Origin: JAVBKV01 sp031553885 | GTDB lineage: Bacteria; Bacteroidota; Bacteroidia; Bacteroidales; Azobacteroidaceae | Direction: 5' to 3' | NCBI GenBank assembly: GCA_031553885.1 | Contig: JAVBKV010000053.1 | Span: 8,764 to 72,763, forward strand | DNA length: 64,000 nt | Shown here: positions 16,304 through 23,952 of the stretch, one piece after another | Layout of the letters: every line of letters starts with the position of its first letter | How positions within the stretch are numbered: the first letter of the stretch is position 1 | Position numbers and translations under genes: made by a program | The notes under the pieces: model-generated | The model's database searches: none | What the model was told of the DNA's origin: nothing | What the model saw: only the letters and a program-made list of their open reading frames with translations

Positions 16304-17344
16304 TCAAAAACTCAGAAATTTTTCCGGGAACTGCATAGTAATACAATGCAACGATCCGTGTTGTTTGATCAGGGGAAGACAATTGATTCCAATGATTTCC
16401 CTGCCGGGAAAAGCTTCCTGCAATGTTTTTCTTGCCAGTTCATCTTTCGGAGACCCATAAAAAGGCAATAGCACAGCTCCGTTAATTATCAGAAAATTAG
16501 CATATGTTGCCGGCAAGCGGTCTTCTCCGTCATATACCGGATCGGCCATAGGCAGTTCTATCAACCGGTAAGGCTTACCTTCGAGGGTTCTGAATCGCTG
16601 CAATTCCTTTTCCATCAGGGATAATTCGTTGAAATGCTCATCGTTTTCATCACTGCATTTTACATAAGCTATTGTATTTTTGTCACAAAAGCGAGCCAGG
16701 GTATCAATATGGCTATCCGTATCGTCTCCGGCCAGATAACCGTGATTCAGCCAAAGTACACGCCCGACATTAAAAATCATTTTCAGGTAATCGGCAATTT
16801 CTTCCTTGGTTTTGTATTCATTGCGATTGGGAGATAATAGACAGGATGCGGTCGTCAGAATTGTACCACAACCATCGGTTTCAATACTTCCTCCTTCCAA
16901 TACACAATGAAGCATACTCTGATAACCGACTTCAGAAGCAAAAGCATTACTTTCATACAATTTCCGGGTAATCCGGTTATCGTAATTGGCTGCAAATTTC
17001 ATTCCCCAGCCGTTGAAAGTAAAATCGTAAATATAAGGGACGTCATCGACTATGATTGAAATAGCTCCATGGTCCCTCGCCCAGGTATCGTTTGACAGAA
17101 TTTCCCTAAATATAATCCTGTTATCATCCACATCTCCTAAAGCCTGTTTCACTTCTTCCAAGTTGTCACAAACAATCAGCAGGCGTTCTCTTTTAAGTAT
17201 TTCCCTGGCAATTTCCACATAACAGGGAATTACTTCATTCAGAATTTCTTTCCAGTCGGTACCGGCATGAGGCCAGGTCAATTGTACTCCACTCTGAGGC
17301 GCCCACTCTGCCGGAAAATCTATATTGAAATTAGTATGCTTCAT
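16304..17344 (-). CDS. aguA: Agmatine deiminase
   Basis: A 346-residue peptidylarginine-deiminase-type enzyme converting agmatine to N-carbamoylputrescine and ammonia. Visible family marks are the N-terminal PAEWAPQSGVQLTWPH, TWARDHGAI, LEGGSIETDGCGT, LNHGYLAGDDTDSHIDT, and the C-terminal nucleophile motif GSLHCITMQ with C334. Together with aguB it forms a two-gene putrescine operon. No arginine decarboxylase is nearby, so agmatine must come from elsewhere in the genome or from outside. Confidence 0.94.
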   Translation of the reverse strand: MKHTNFNIDFPAEWAPQSGVQLTWPHAGTDWKEILNEVIPCYVEIAREILKRERLLIVCDNLEEVKQALGDVDDNRIIFREILSNDTWARDHGAISIIVDDVPYIYDFTFNGWGMKFAANYDNRITRKLYESNAFASEVGYQSMLHCVLEGGSIETDGCGTILTTASCLLSPNRNEYKTKEEIADYLKMIFNVGRVLWLNHGYLAGDDTDSHIDTLARFCDKNTIAYVKCSDENDEHFNELSLMEKELQRFRTLEGKPYRLIELPMADPVYDGEDRLPATYANFLIINGAVLLPFYGSPKDELARKTLQEAFPGREIIGINCLPLIKQHGSLHCITMQFPEKFLSF

Positions 17345-17349
17345 GCTTG

Positions 17350-17357
17350 CAAAGATA
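17350..17357 (-). promoter_or_regulatory. -7 element for aguA-aguB
   Basis: TATCTTTG on the minus strand, 5 bases before the aguA ATG at 17344; no clear -33 element. Like recO, this would leave a very short leader. Confidence 0.4.
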
Positions 17358-17378
17358 AGGTTAATTTGGAAAAATGAC

Positions 17379-17386
17379 TACATTTG
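17379..17386 (+). promoter_or_regulatory. -7 element for the GH36-like gene
   Basis: TACATTTG, 18 bases before the ATG at 17405. It excludes the upstream start at 17384, which would overlap the promoter. Confidence 0.45.
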
Positions 17387-17404
17387 TGTCAAACATTAAT
17401 ACGT

Positions 17405-19588
17405 ATGAAACGATCACTTTTAACAGGGTTAGCCTGTATGTTTTTTATCAGCATTTATGCTCAGAATCTGCCAGTATGGAAAACGGATTATGAAAATCGT
17501 TATACGACTACCGATTGGCTGATAAAGCCTGTCCCGGAAAAAGCAGGTATTTACCAAAGCGCCGACGGGAAAAACATTATTTTATATAACGATCTCTTAA
17601 AAAGGGTGTTCCGTATCACACCCGATGTAGCATGCGTCGATTATAAAAATATGTCGAACGGACAGCAGCTTCTGAGAGCAGTTAAACCGGAAGCCCGTAT
17701 TAATCTCAACGGAAAAGATTTCGATATAGGAGGATTGTACGGACAGAAGGAAAATGCTTACATCCTGAACGAATGGATCGATCATCTGGAGAAAAAAAAG
17801 GAAGGTTTTCATTTTCAATCGTACGATATAAAAGAGATCGAACCGTTTATCAATAACCGATTTAACTATTGGTCAGGTAATACCCGGCAGGCAACGGGTA
17901 AAGCAATCACTTTTTCATATCGTTCTGATGAGTTGAAAAATGTAGAAATCCGTATCCATTATGAAATTTACGACGGTATACCGGTCATCTGTAAATGGTT
18001 GTCCATTGAAAACAAATCCGGGCAAGCACTACAGATCAACCGGGTAGTCAATGAAATACTTGCGGTAGTAGAAGAACAAAGCGCTGTTGTCGGCAGTCCG
18101 GATAAAATGGCCAGCCCGGCATCTATCTACATCGAAACAAATTATGCCTACAACAATGCCATGCGTTATGACCTGAGTGATCAAACCACACACTGGAAAA
18201 TCGACAGCACTTACACATCCCAGGTCAATTATGATTACAACACTCCCTGTCTGTTGGAAATATACCCGGAAAAAGCGCCCAATATCGCATTAAAAAACGG
18301 AGAAACATTCCGGTCGGTCCGCAGTTATGAACTCCTGATGGACAGCTATGACCGGGAAAGGAGAGGATTAGCTGTCCGGAAAATGTACCGGACCATAGCT
18401 CCCTGGACAACGGGAAATCCTATTTTTATGCATCTGGTCAGTAAAAATGACGAACAGGTTTACACAGCCATTGATCAATGTGTTGCGACCGGTTATGAGG
18501 CGTTGATACTCAGTTTTGGAAGTCACCTGAACATGGAAAACTCATCATCTGAGAACCATGCCAAATGGAAAAAATTAGCCGATTATGCTCACAATAAAGG
18601 TATTAAAATCGGCGGTTATACGTTATTCAGCTCGAGAAAGATCGGGCCGGAAACGGATGTAATCGATCCGGAAATGGGCAAACCCGGAGGTGCTTTTTTC
18701 GGGAACGCTCCTTGTTTCTGTAGCCAGTGGGGTATCGATTACCATGATCACATCATCGATTTTTTCAACAATACCAGTTTTGATATACTGGAAATGGACG
18801 GACCTTATCCGGGTGATGTTTGCGCTTCCTCCCAACATCCCGGACATGCCGGACTGGAAGATTCCCAGTGGAAACAAATGGAAATGCAAAAGAGTCTTTT
18901 TCATTGGATGGCGACTCATGGCGTTTATATAAACGCTCCCGACTGGTACTTTCTGGACGGTACAAATAAAATCGGACTCGGATACCGGGAAGTCAATTTT
19001 TCACTTTCCAGGGAACAACAAAAAATTCTGAACCGGCAGAATATCTTTGACGGTACCTGGGAAAAGACACCATCCATGGGCTGGGGATTTGTTCCCTTGA
19101 CTGCTTATCACGGAGGTGGTCCGGAATCTGTATTAGAACCGCTCAATCAACATTTAAAAGACTACAAACAGTTGATGATGCAATATTACGGAGCCGGAAT
19201 TCAAGCTTGTTACAGGGGGCCGAGGCTATACGACACAGAAGATACCAAGCAAACCGTGATTCAGGTCATCGAATGGTATAAAAAATACCGATCGATCCTG
19301 AATGCAGACATTATTCACCTTCGCCGTGCCGATGGTCGTGATTGGGATGGTATTCTTCACGCAGACCCAAATGGAAAAGAAAAAGGCTTATTGATGTTGT
19401 TTAACCCGCTGAAGGAAAAGATAACAAGAACCATCCGGCTGCCGTTGTACTATATAGGACTGGAGCAGACTGCCCGTATCCGGGAAAAAGAAGGACAACC
19501 GGCCTCCCATACAATTCAACGGGATTACTCAATAAATTTCACTTTTACGCTGGAACCTGAATCTTATTCCTGGTATGTAATCCAATAA
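17405..19588 (+). CDS. Secreted GH36-like (alpha-galactosidase-type) glycosidase
   Basis: A 727-residue exported protein; the ATG at 17405 gives the signal peptide MKRSLLTGLACMFFISIYAQ. The N-terminal third is beta-sandwich-like, the middle is a TIM-barrel segment (GYEALILSFGSHLNMEN, GIKIGGYTLFSSRKIG, FDILEMDGPYPGD), and the C-terminus is a small beta domain. The aspartate of LEMDGPYPGD is in the position expected for the clan-D nucleophile. Family and substrate specificity are inferred; GH36 or an unclassified clan-D relative are both possible. It is transcribed divergently from aguA and ends at a two-way terminator. Confidence 0.7.
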   Translation: MKRSLLTGLACMFFISIYAQNLPVWKTDYENRYTTTDWLIKPVPEKAGIYQSADGKNIILYNDLLKRVFRITPDVACVDYKNMSNGQQLLRAVKPEARINLNGKDFDIGGLYGQKENAYILNEWIDHLEKKKEGFHFQSYDIKEIEPFINNRFNYWSGNTRQATGKAITFSYRSDELKNVEIRIHYEIYDGIPVICKWLSIENKSGQALQINRVVNEILAVVEEQSAVVGSPDKMASPASIYIETNYAYNNAMRYDLSDQTTHWKIDSTYTSQVNYDYNTPCLLEIYPEKAPNIALKNGETFRSVRSYELLMDSYDRERRGLAVRKMYRTIAPWTTGNPIFMHLVSKNDEQVYTAIDQCVATGYEALILSFGSHLNMENSSSENHAKWKKLADYAHNKGIKIGGYTLFSSRKIGPETDVIDPEMGKPGGAFFGNAPCFCSQWGIDYHDHIIDFFNNTSFDILEMDGPYPGDVCASSQHPGHAGLEDSQWKQMEMQKSLFHWMATHGVYINAPDWYFLDGTNKIGLGYREVNFSLSREQQKILNRQNIFDGTWEKTPSMGWGFVPLTAYHGGGPESVLEPLNQHLKDYKQLMMQYYGAGIQACYRGPRLYDTEDTKQTVIQVIEWYKKYRSILNADIIHLRRADGRDWDGILHADPNGKEKGLLMLFNPLKEKITRTIRLPLYYIGLEQTARIREKEGQPASHTIQRDYSINFTFTLEPESYSWYVIQ

Positions 19589-19597
19589 AAAAACAAA

Positions 19598-19624
19598 ACC
19601 CGGTCTGCTCGCTGGCAGCCGGGT
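19598..19624. terminator. Bidirectional terminator
   Basis: Arms ACCCGG (19598-19603) and CCGGGT (19619-19624), with an inner CTGC/GCAG pairing, are flanked by A-runs and T-runs on both sides. It serves the GH36-like gene and the convergent lipoprotein gene. Confidence 0.8.
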
Positions 19625-19644
19625 TTTTATAAATAAGGAATTAC

Positions 19645-20049
19645 TTATTTTTTCTTTTGCCAAGATTCCAATGCTTTTGCGATAAATGCCTGAGCATCTT
19701 CGTACGTCTTAAGTTGAGCCTTATTGAAATCAACTTTATAGCGTTCCATATCAGCTACTTGTTGCGGATATTCATTCGACAGTTTGGAGTATTCCTGGAT
19801 TACTTTTGTATCTCCAACCTTCATTTTATTAATTACATCCACAAATTTCTTAGAAAATTCTTCAAAATTCTTCAATGCCTGAGCAGGAGTTATTTCAGCC
19901 GGAGCCTCTTGTTTTTCCTGCACTTCTTCTTTCACCTCTGCATTTTCTGTTGCCTCAGGAGCCTTTTGTTCTTCTTTTTTACCGCCTCCACAAGCTGTAA
20001 AGGAAACGAATAATACGGCAGCAAAAAGAATCATTGAAATTTTTTTCAT
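19645..20049 (-). CDS. Small acidic lipoprotein of unknown function
   Basis: A 134-residue lipoprotein: signal peptide with lipobox FTAC (C20), then GGGKKEEQ, a Glu/Lys/Pro/Ala-rich low-complexity linker to about residue 55, then a helical domain (PAQALKNFEEFSKKFVDVINKM... to ALESWQKKK). The KKEE right after the lipidated Cys resembles charged Bacteroidota surface-export signals, so it may face outward; this is inference. No family is recognised. A -7 element (TACATTTG, 20100-20093, minus) lies upstream, so it is probably monocistronic. Confidence 0.75.
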   Translation of the reverse strand: MKKISMILFAAVLFVSFTACGGGKKEEQKAPEATENAEVKEEVQEKQEAPAEITPAQALKNFEEFSKKFVDVINKMKVGDTKVIQEYSKLSNEYPQQVADMERYKVDFNKAQLKTYEDAQAFIAKALESWQKKK

Positions 20050-20092
20050 GACAAACTAAATTTTTGATTAATGAATAAAAGATTTACTACTG

Positions 20093-20100
20093 CAAATGTA
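20093..20100 (-). promoter_or_regulatory. -7 element for the small lipoprotein gene
   Basis: TACATTTG on the minus strand, 43 bases before the ATG at 20049; no -33 TTTG is evident. Confidence 0.4.
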
Positions 20101-20145
20101 GGAAAAAAGTTCTTTATATCCATATTGTTAAGAAAAAAAATCACC

Positions 20146-20892
20146 TTAGTTTGACTTTGTTTCAACGACAATGTAGGCATCCTGTCCGTTTTGTGATATC
20201 GGTTCATAATAAGTCCCGTTGTATATCACATATTTTTGCCCGTTGACCGTAGTTTCTTTTGTCCCCTCAGGTAAATGCGAAATAACGGCCCCCGGAGGTG
20301 CAGCGACTACCTTGTACTTACTTCCTGATTTAATATAATAAGCTCCTCCGTAATAAAAATAAGTAGATCCGGAAACCGTCAACTTGGTATAACCATCGGG
20401 TAAACCATCAATTTCTGCTCCAATAGGAGCCGGAACCACTTTATATTGATTCGATTCTTCCACATAATACACTCCATGATCATAATGATAAACAGCATCA
20501 CTAATGCTTATAACCACTGCTGCAGTCGTCAACCCGGCTACAAAAGCTCCGATCGGATGCCAGGTTGGCCCCCAGTAATAAGGGGTAAACGGATGGTAAA
20601 CATACGGATAATGAAACGCCGGAACAGGAACTGGAACAGGTACCGGATAGGGACGTGGAACGGGTACCGGTCTTGGCACAGGAACCGGACGCGGGACCGG
20701 ATATGGGCGTGGTACAGGAGCCGGACGTGGAGGATAATACCCCCGGCCTGCAGTTGTATGAGTAGTAACTGTTGTCGAATGCGTTACGGTCGTCCCATGA
20801 CGAAACCGCTGAGCCTGCATCGATCCCGGCAATAAAAACAACAATGCGGGGAGCAGTACGCTTAAAATACTATATTGAATTCTTGTTTTCAT
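20146..20892 (-). CDS. DUF6515-type exported protein with Pro-rich repeats
   Basis: A 248-residue protein with a signal peptide ending SMQA. Residues about 28-50 are Thr/His-rich; about 52-92 are a run of five-residue PVPRP/PYPVP units; then a hydrophobic glycine/alanine segment (WHPIGAFVAGLTTAAVVISI) follows. The C-terminal half holds three repeats of the form YY.....YKVV.AP.GA.I..LP.G. The repeats and Tyr/His content fit the DUF6515 family, whose function is unknown. The Pro-rich section could span peptidoglycan or bind other envelope proteins. It is 25 bases after the DUF2092 gene, so the two form an operon. Confidence 0.75.
   Translation of the reverse strand: MKTRIQYSILSVLLPALLFLLPGSMQAQRFRHGTTVTHSTTVTTHTTAGRGYYPPRPAPVPRPYPVPRPVPVPRPVPVPRPYPVPVPVPVPAFHYPYVYHPFTPYYWGPTWHPIGAFVAGLTTAAVVISISDAVYHYDHGVYYVEESNQYKVVPAPIGAEIDGLPDGYTKLTVSGSTYFYYGGAYYIKSGSKYKVVAAPPGAVISHLPEGTKETTVNGQKYVIYNGTYYEPISQNGQDAYIVVETKSN
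20620..20745 (-). repeat. Tandem PVPRP-coding repeats
   Basis: Degenerate 15-18-base units, rich in GGNACNGG on the plus strand, encode repeated Pro-Val-Pro-Arg-Pro within the DUF6515 gene. Unit number could vary by slippage. Confidence 0.6.
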
Positions 20893-20917
20893 ATATGCAT
20901 AATTTGTTTTTTTATGA

Positions 20918-21658
20918 TTATTTTACAGGAGCCATTTTTATCAGTTGAGAGCCAGGAGGTGGAACAAACTCAAACATAGCATCAGATAAGACAGGATTGA
21001 TTTCCCAATCCGAATAAATGGCTTCGTACTGAGGCTGACCAGTTGTCTCCTTGTAGGTAAGGACCATCTTCACAGGTAAGAAAAACTCATCCTGAGAAAG
21101 CCAGAACTGAAAGACAGTTCCGTCCACATCATTACCGGCAATGTGATAACAGGGTTTTCCCTGTACCTGCGAAATACCGAGATAAATTAAATTTCCACCC
21201 GTATTCAGTAAGTCATTCACAAAATCCGGATAAAAAAAGTCGGCTGCCGGAAACTCGACTCCATACGTTTTATTGATCGTATCCACAGCCTGAACAATAG
21301 TTCCCTTGGCTGGAATCCAGGAATAATGATTATTCCCGTAAGAATAATAGCTGAAGTAGTTACCATTATAATACAAGGTCCGGTGACCTTTATCTCCCCA
21401 AAGATTGACCTTCATTTTATCCGGGAATTTCATCCAGACCCGGTCTTCTGTGGTGTTTTTGACATAGCCTATGCCTTCCTGCCAGACATCGTAACTGGTA
21501 GTTGTAACAAAACTGCAGGAACTCTGGCTTTGTATGGTAGCAGCCGTCCGGTCCAGGATATACAAAGCTACGGAATCAACGCGCGGAGAAGCTTGTGCAT
21601 GTACCGCGGCATGAAAAAAACAAAAGGGGATCAGAAAAATAAAAAAAATACGTTTCAT
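20918..21658 (-). CDS. Exported DUF2092 (LolA-fold-like) protein
   Basis: A 246-residue protein with signal peptide MKRIFFIFLIPFCFFHAAVHAQ. The mature sequence follows the DUF2092 pattern (DRTAATIQSQSSCSFVTTTSYDVWQ..., FPDKMKVNLWGDKGHRTLYYNG..., YHIAGNDVDGTVFQFWLSQDEFFLPVKMVLTYKE), a predicted beta-half-barrel related to lipoprotein carriers. A role in the periplasm, perhaps binding a hydrophobic ligand, is inferred. A perfect 13-bp inverted repeat ends three bases upstream of its ATG and may control translation. It is followed by the DUF6515 gene. Confidence 0.77.
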   Translation of the reverse strand: MKRIFFIFLIPFCFFHAAVHAQASPRVDSVALYILDRTAATIQSQSSCSFVTTTSYDVWQEGIGYVKNTTEDRVWMKFPDKMKVNLWGDKGHRTLYYNGNYFSYYSYGNNHYSWIPAKGTIVQAVDTINKTYGVEFPAADFFYPDFVNDLLNTGGNLIYLGISQVQGKPCYHIAGNDVDGTVFQFWLSQDEFFLPVKMVLTYKETTGQPQYEAIYSDWEINPVLSDAMFEFVPPPGSQLIKMAPVK

Positions 21659-21661
21659 AGA

Positions 21662-21696
21662 ATTAGCTGTTTTATGTTATGATTAAAACAGCTAAT
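21662..21696 (-). promoter_or_regulatory. Perfect 13-bp inverted repeat abutting a start codon
   Basis: Arms 21662-21674 and 21684-21696 are exact reverse complements around a 9-base loop. On the transcribed minus strand the hairpin ends three bases before the DUF2092 ATG (21658) and has no T-run, so it is not a normal terminator. It may be an operator or an mRNA hairpin masking the ribosome site. Confidence 0.6.
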
Positions 21697-21708
21697 CCTA
21701 AAGAAAGT

Positions 21709-22950
21709 TTAATATTTTAACCATTTAATGAGTTCTTTCATGTCCGGTTTTTTTCCGTACATCAAAATACCCACCCGGTAAATTTTTGCAGCCAATTTTA
21801 CAATGAGAATTACTGTAATGAATAAAAGGACTATCGATAATACGAGTTCCCACCAGGGCACTCCATAAGGCAAACGGGTCATCATGACAATCGGAGAAGT
21901 CAACGGAATAATCGAAGTCCAGAAAGCCAAGGGGCCATCAGGGTTCTGAGCACTGTAAAAACCGGCATAGAAAGCAAACAGGATCAATACCGTTACCGGC
22001 ATCATGAATTGCTGAGTATCTTCCTGGCTGTTGACCATAGCTCCGATAGCCGCAAAAAGAGAGGCATAAATCAAATATCCGCCGATAAAGAAAAGGATGA
22101 AGTAAACACCCAGTTCCAACAAATTCACTCCTTGCAGCATTCGCAACAATTCCTGTATTTCTTCGGATCCGGCCATTAAGGATGCTCCGGCCAGGTTAAC
22201 ACCAGCCAGTAAACCGCCCCACAAGCAGAACTGAGTCAAGCCAACCAGACCGATACCGATCAGTTTTCCCATCATCAGGTCGAACGGCTTAACCGAAGAT
22301 ACCATAAGCTCTACGATCCGGTTCGTTTTTTCTTCCAGTACACCTTGCATAACCATTCCTCCGTAGGCAAAAATAAACATATAAATAAGGAAGGTGAATA
22401 CCATGCCTATGATACTGGCTACTGCTGCCGACGTTTCCGTTTCGTTACCCGAATCATCCCATTTGATTGTTTGCAGCCGGAGCGAGACTTTGCTTTCCTG
22501 TATTATATTTTTCAGATTGGGAATGTTATATGAATCTAACTTTTTATCACTCAGGTATTCGTTCAACTGGGAGGTGATCGTTTCCTCAGCACTCCCTACC
22601 ACCTGTTTTTGCGAATACAAGGTAATCGCCGAGGGATTCTGCAACAAGTCTCCGGTAATCACCAGGGTGGCATAAACCGACTCGTCCGACTCTTTCCGGA
22701 AATCCTCAAAACCGTCTTTAGCCTTAACAAAATGATATTGTTCCGTACTTTTCAAAACCGGAAAATATTCACCGGTTTCGTCGGCCACTACGATAACCTT
22801 AGTTTTGTCATCCTGGATGGATGACAAGAACAGGGTCCCAACTATAAGCCCCACAAACAGAAGAGGCATCAGGAATGTCAGGATAATGAACGATTTCTTG
22901 CGAACCCGTGTAGTATATTCTCGTTTAATAACAATCGCTATTTTGCTCAT
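21709..22950 (-). CDS. ABC-2-type exporter permease
   Basis: A 413-residue membrane protein: one N-terminal TM (about 18-42), a large soluble loop (about 45-190) and five or six TMs in the C-terminal half, as in NatB/YhaP and ABC2_membrane_3 permeases. The conserved VLEEKTNRIVELMVSSVKPFDLMMGKLIGI stretch, spread over about 210-240, is characteristic. It pairs with the ATPase gene 6 bases upstream. The transported substrate (sodium, drug, lipid or peptide) is unknown. Confidence 0.87.
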   Translation of the reverse strand: MSKIAIVIKREYTTRVRKKSFIILTFLMPLLFVGLIVGTLFLSSIQDDKTKVIVVADETGEYFPVLKSTEQYHFVKAKDGFEDFRKESDESVYATLVITGDLLQNPSAITLYSQKQVVGSAEETITSQLNEYLSDKKLDSYNIPNLKNIIQESKVSLRLQTIKWDDSGNETETSAAVASIIGMVFTFLIYMFIFAYGGMVMQGVLEEKTNRIVELMVSSVKPFDLMMGKLIGIGLVGLTQFCLWGGLLAGVNLAGASLMAGSEEIQELLRMLQGVNLLELGVYFILFFIGGYLIYASLFAAIGAMVNSQEDTQQFMMPVTVLILFAFYAGFYSAQNPDGPLAFWTSIIPLTSPIVMMTRLPYGVPWWELVLSIVLLFITVILIVKLAAKIYRVGILMYGKKPDMKELIKWLKY

Positions 22951-22956
22951 GATGCC

Positions 22957-23862
22957 TTATTTTTTAGAAACGGTTTGAATAAAAATATCATTCATAGAGG
23001 GAATTTCTTCCTCGAAGGAAATAATCTCGTTGTTTTTCACCAGAACAGATAAGAATTCCGAATTGGAAATCTCCTGTAACATCCGGATGCGGAAAGTGTG
23101 GGTATGATATCCCGGATGTTGCTCGACCACCGAACACAGTGACTCATCGGCAACCAGGGTATCTCCTGCCAGTTGTAGTTTAAATATATGACTTTTATGG
23201 CGTGATCGTACTTCCTCAACATTTCCGTTCAAAACGACCCTGGACCGGTTGATCAAAGCAATTTCATCGCAGATTTCTTCTACCGAGGCCATATTGTGTG
23301 TAGAAAAGATAATGGTTTTCCCCTGTTTTTTCAGTTCCAGAATTTCATTTTTCAACAATTCGGCATTAACCGGATCGAATCCGCTGAAAGGTTCGTCGAA
23401 GATCATCAGTTGAGGATCATGTACCACCGTGATAATAAACTGAACTTTTTGTTGCATTCCCTTGGACAATTCTTCCAGCTTTTTGTCCCACCAGGAAAGA
23501 ATATCAAATTTTTCAAACCAGATTTTCAGGCGTCGTTTAGCTTCTTTTTCATTCAATCCTTTCAAACAGGACAGGTAGATTGCCTGTTCTCCAACCTTCA
23601 TCTTTTTGTACAGCCCCCGCTCCTCAGGCAAATAACCGATATTATAAATATCATCTGGTTTCAAGGGTCTGCCCTGGAAAAGAACTTCTCCTGAATCAGG
23701 AGCCGTAATCCGGTTGATGATCCGGATCAGGGTTGTTTTTCCGGCTCCATTCGGACCTAATAATCCGAACACTTTGCTTTCCGGTACCTGGATACTCACT
23801 TGATCCAACGCCAAATGACTGGCATATTGTTTAACAACATTACGGGTTTCTAAAAAAATCAT
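22957..23862 (-). CDS. ABC transporter ATP-binding protein
   Basis: A 301-residue ATPase. Walker A GPNGAGKTT is at 36-44, the ABC signature LSKGMQQ at 132-138, Walker B LMIFDEP at 152-158 and the switch histidine in STHNMA. It has the C-terminal extension common in NatA-like subunits, and powers the permease encoded immediately downstream. A -7 element TACTTTTG lies at 23914-23907 on the minus strand. All nucleotide-binding residues are intact. Confidence 0.9.
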   Translation of the reverse strand: MIFLETRNVVKQYASHLALDQVSIQVPESKVFGLLGPNGAGKTTLIRIINRITAPDSGEVLFQGRPLKPDDIYNIGYLPEERGLYKKMKVGEQAIYLSCLKGLNEKEAKRRLKIWFEKFDILSWWDKKLEELSKGMQQKVQFIITVVHDPQLMIFDEPFSGFDPVNAELLKNEILELKKQGKTIIFSTHNMASVEEICDEIALINRSRVVLNGNVEEVRSRHKSHIFKLQLAGDTLVADESLCSVVEQHPGYHTHTFRIRMLQEISNSEFLSVLVKNNEIISFEEEIPSMNDIFIQTVSKK

Positions 23863-23952
23863 TTTTATCTGTTCTGTTATTTATATGATTATTTCTGTTA
23901 GTCGCACAAAAGTAAAAAAAGTCACAGTCCGGGATTTTTTTTCTTACAATCC

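Noticed and set aside
20620..20745. CRISPR-like regular repeats
   Set aside because: The repeats are in frame, encode PVPRP units and have no spacers.
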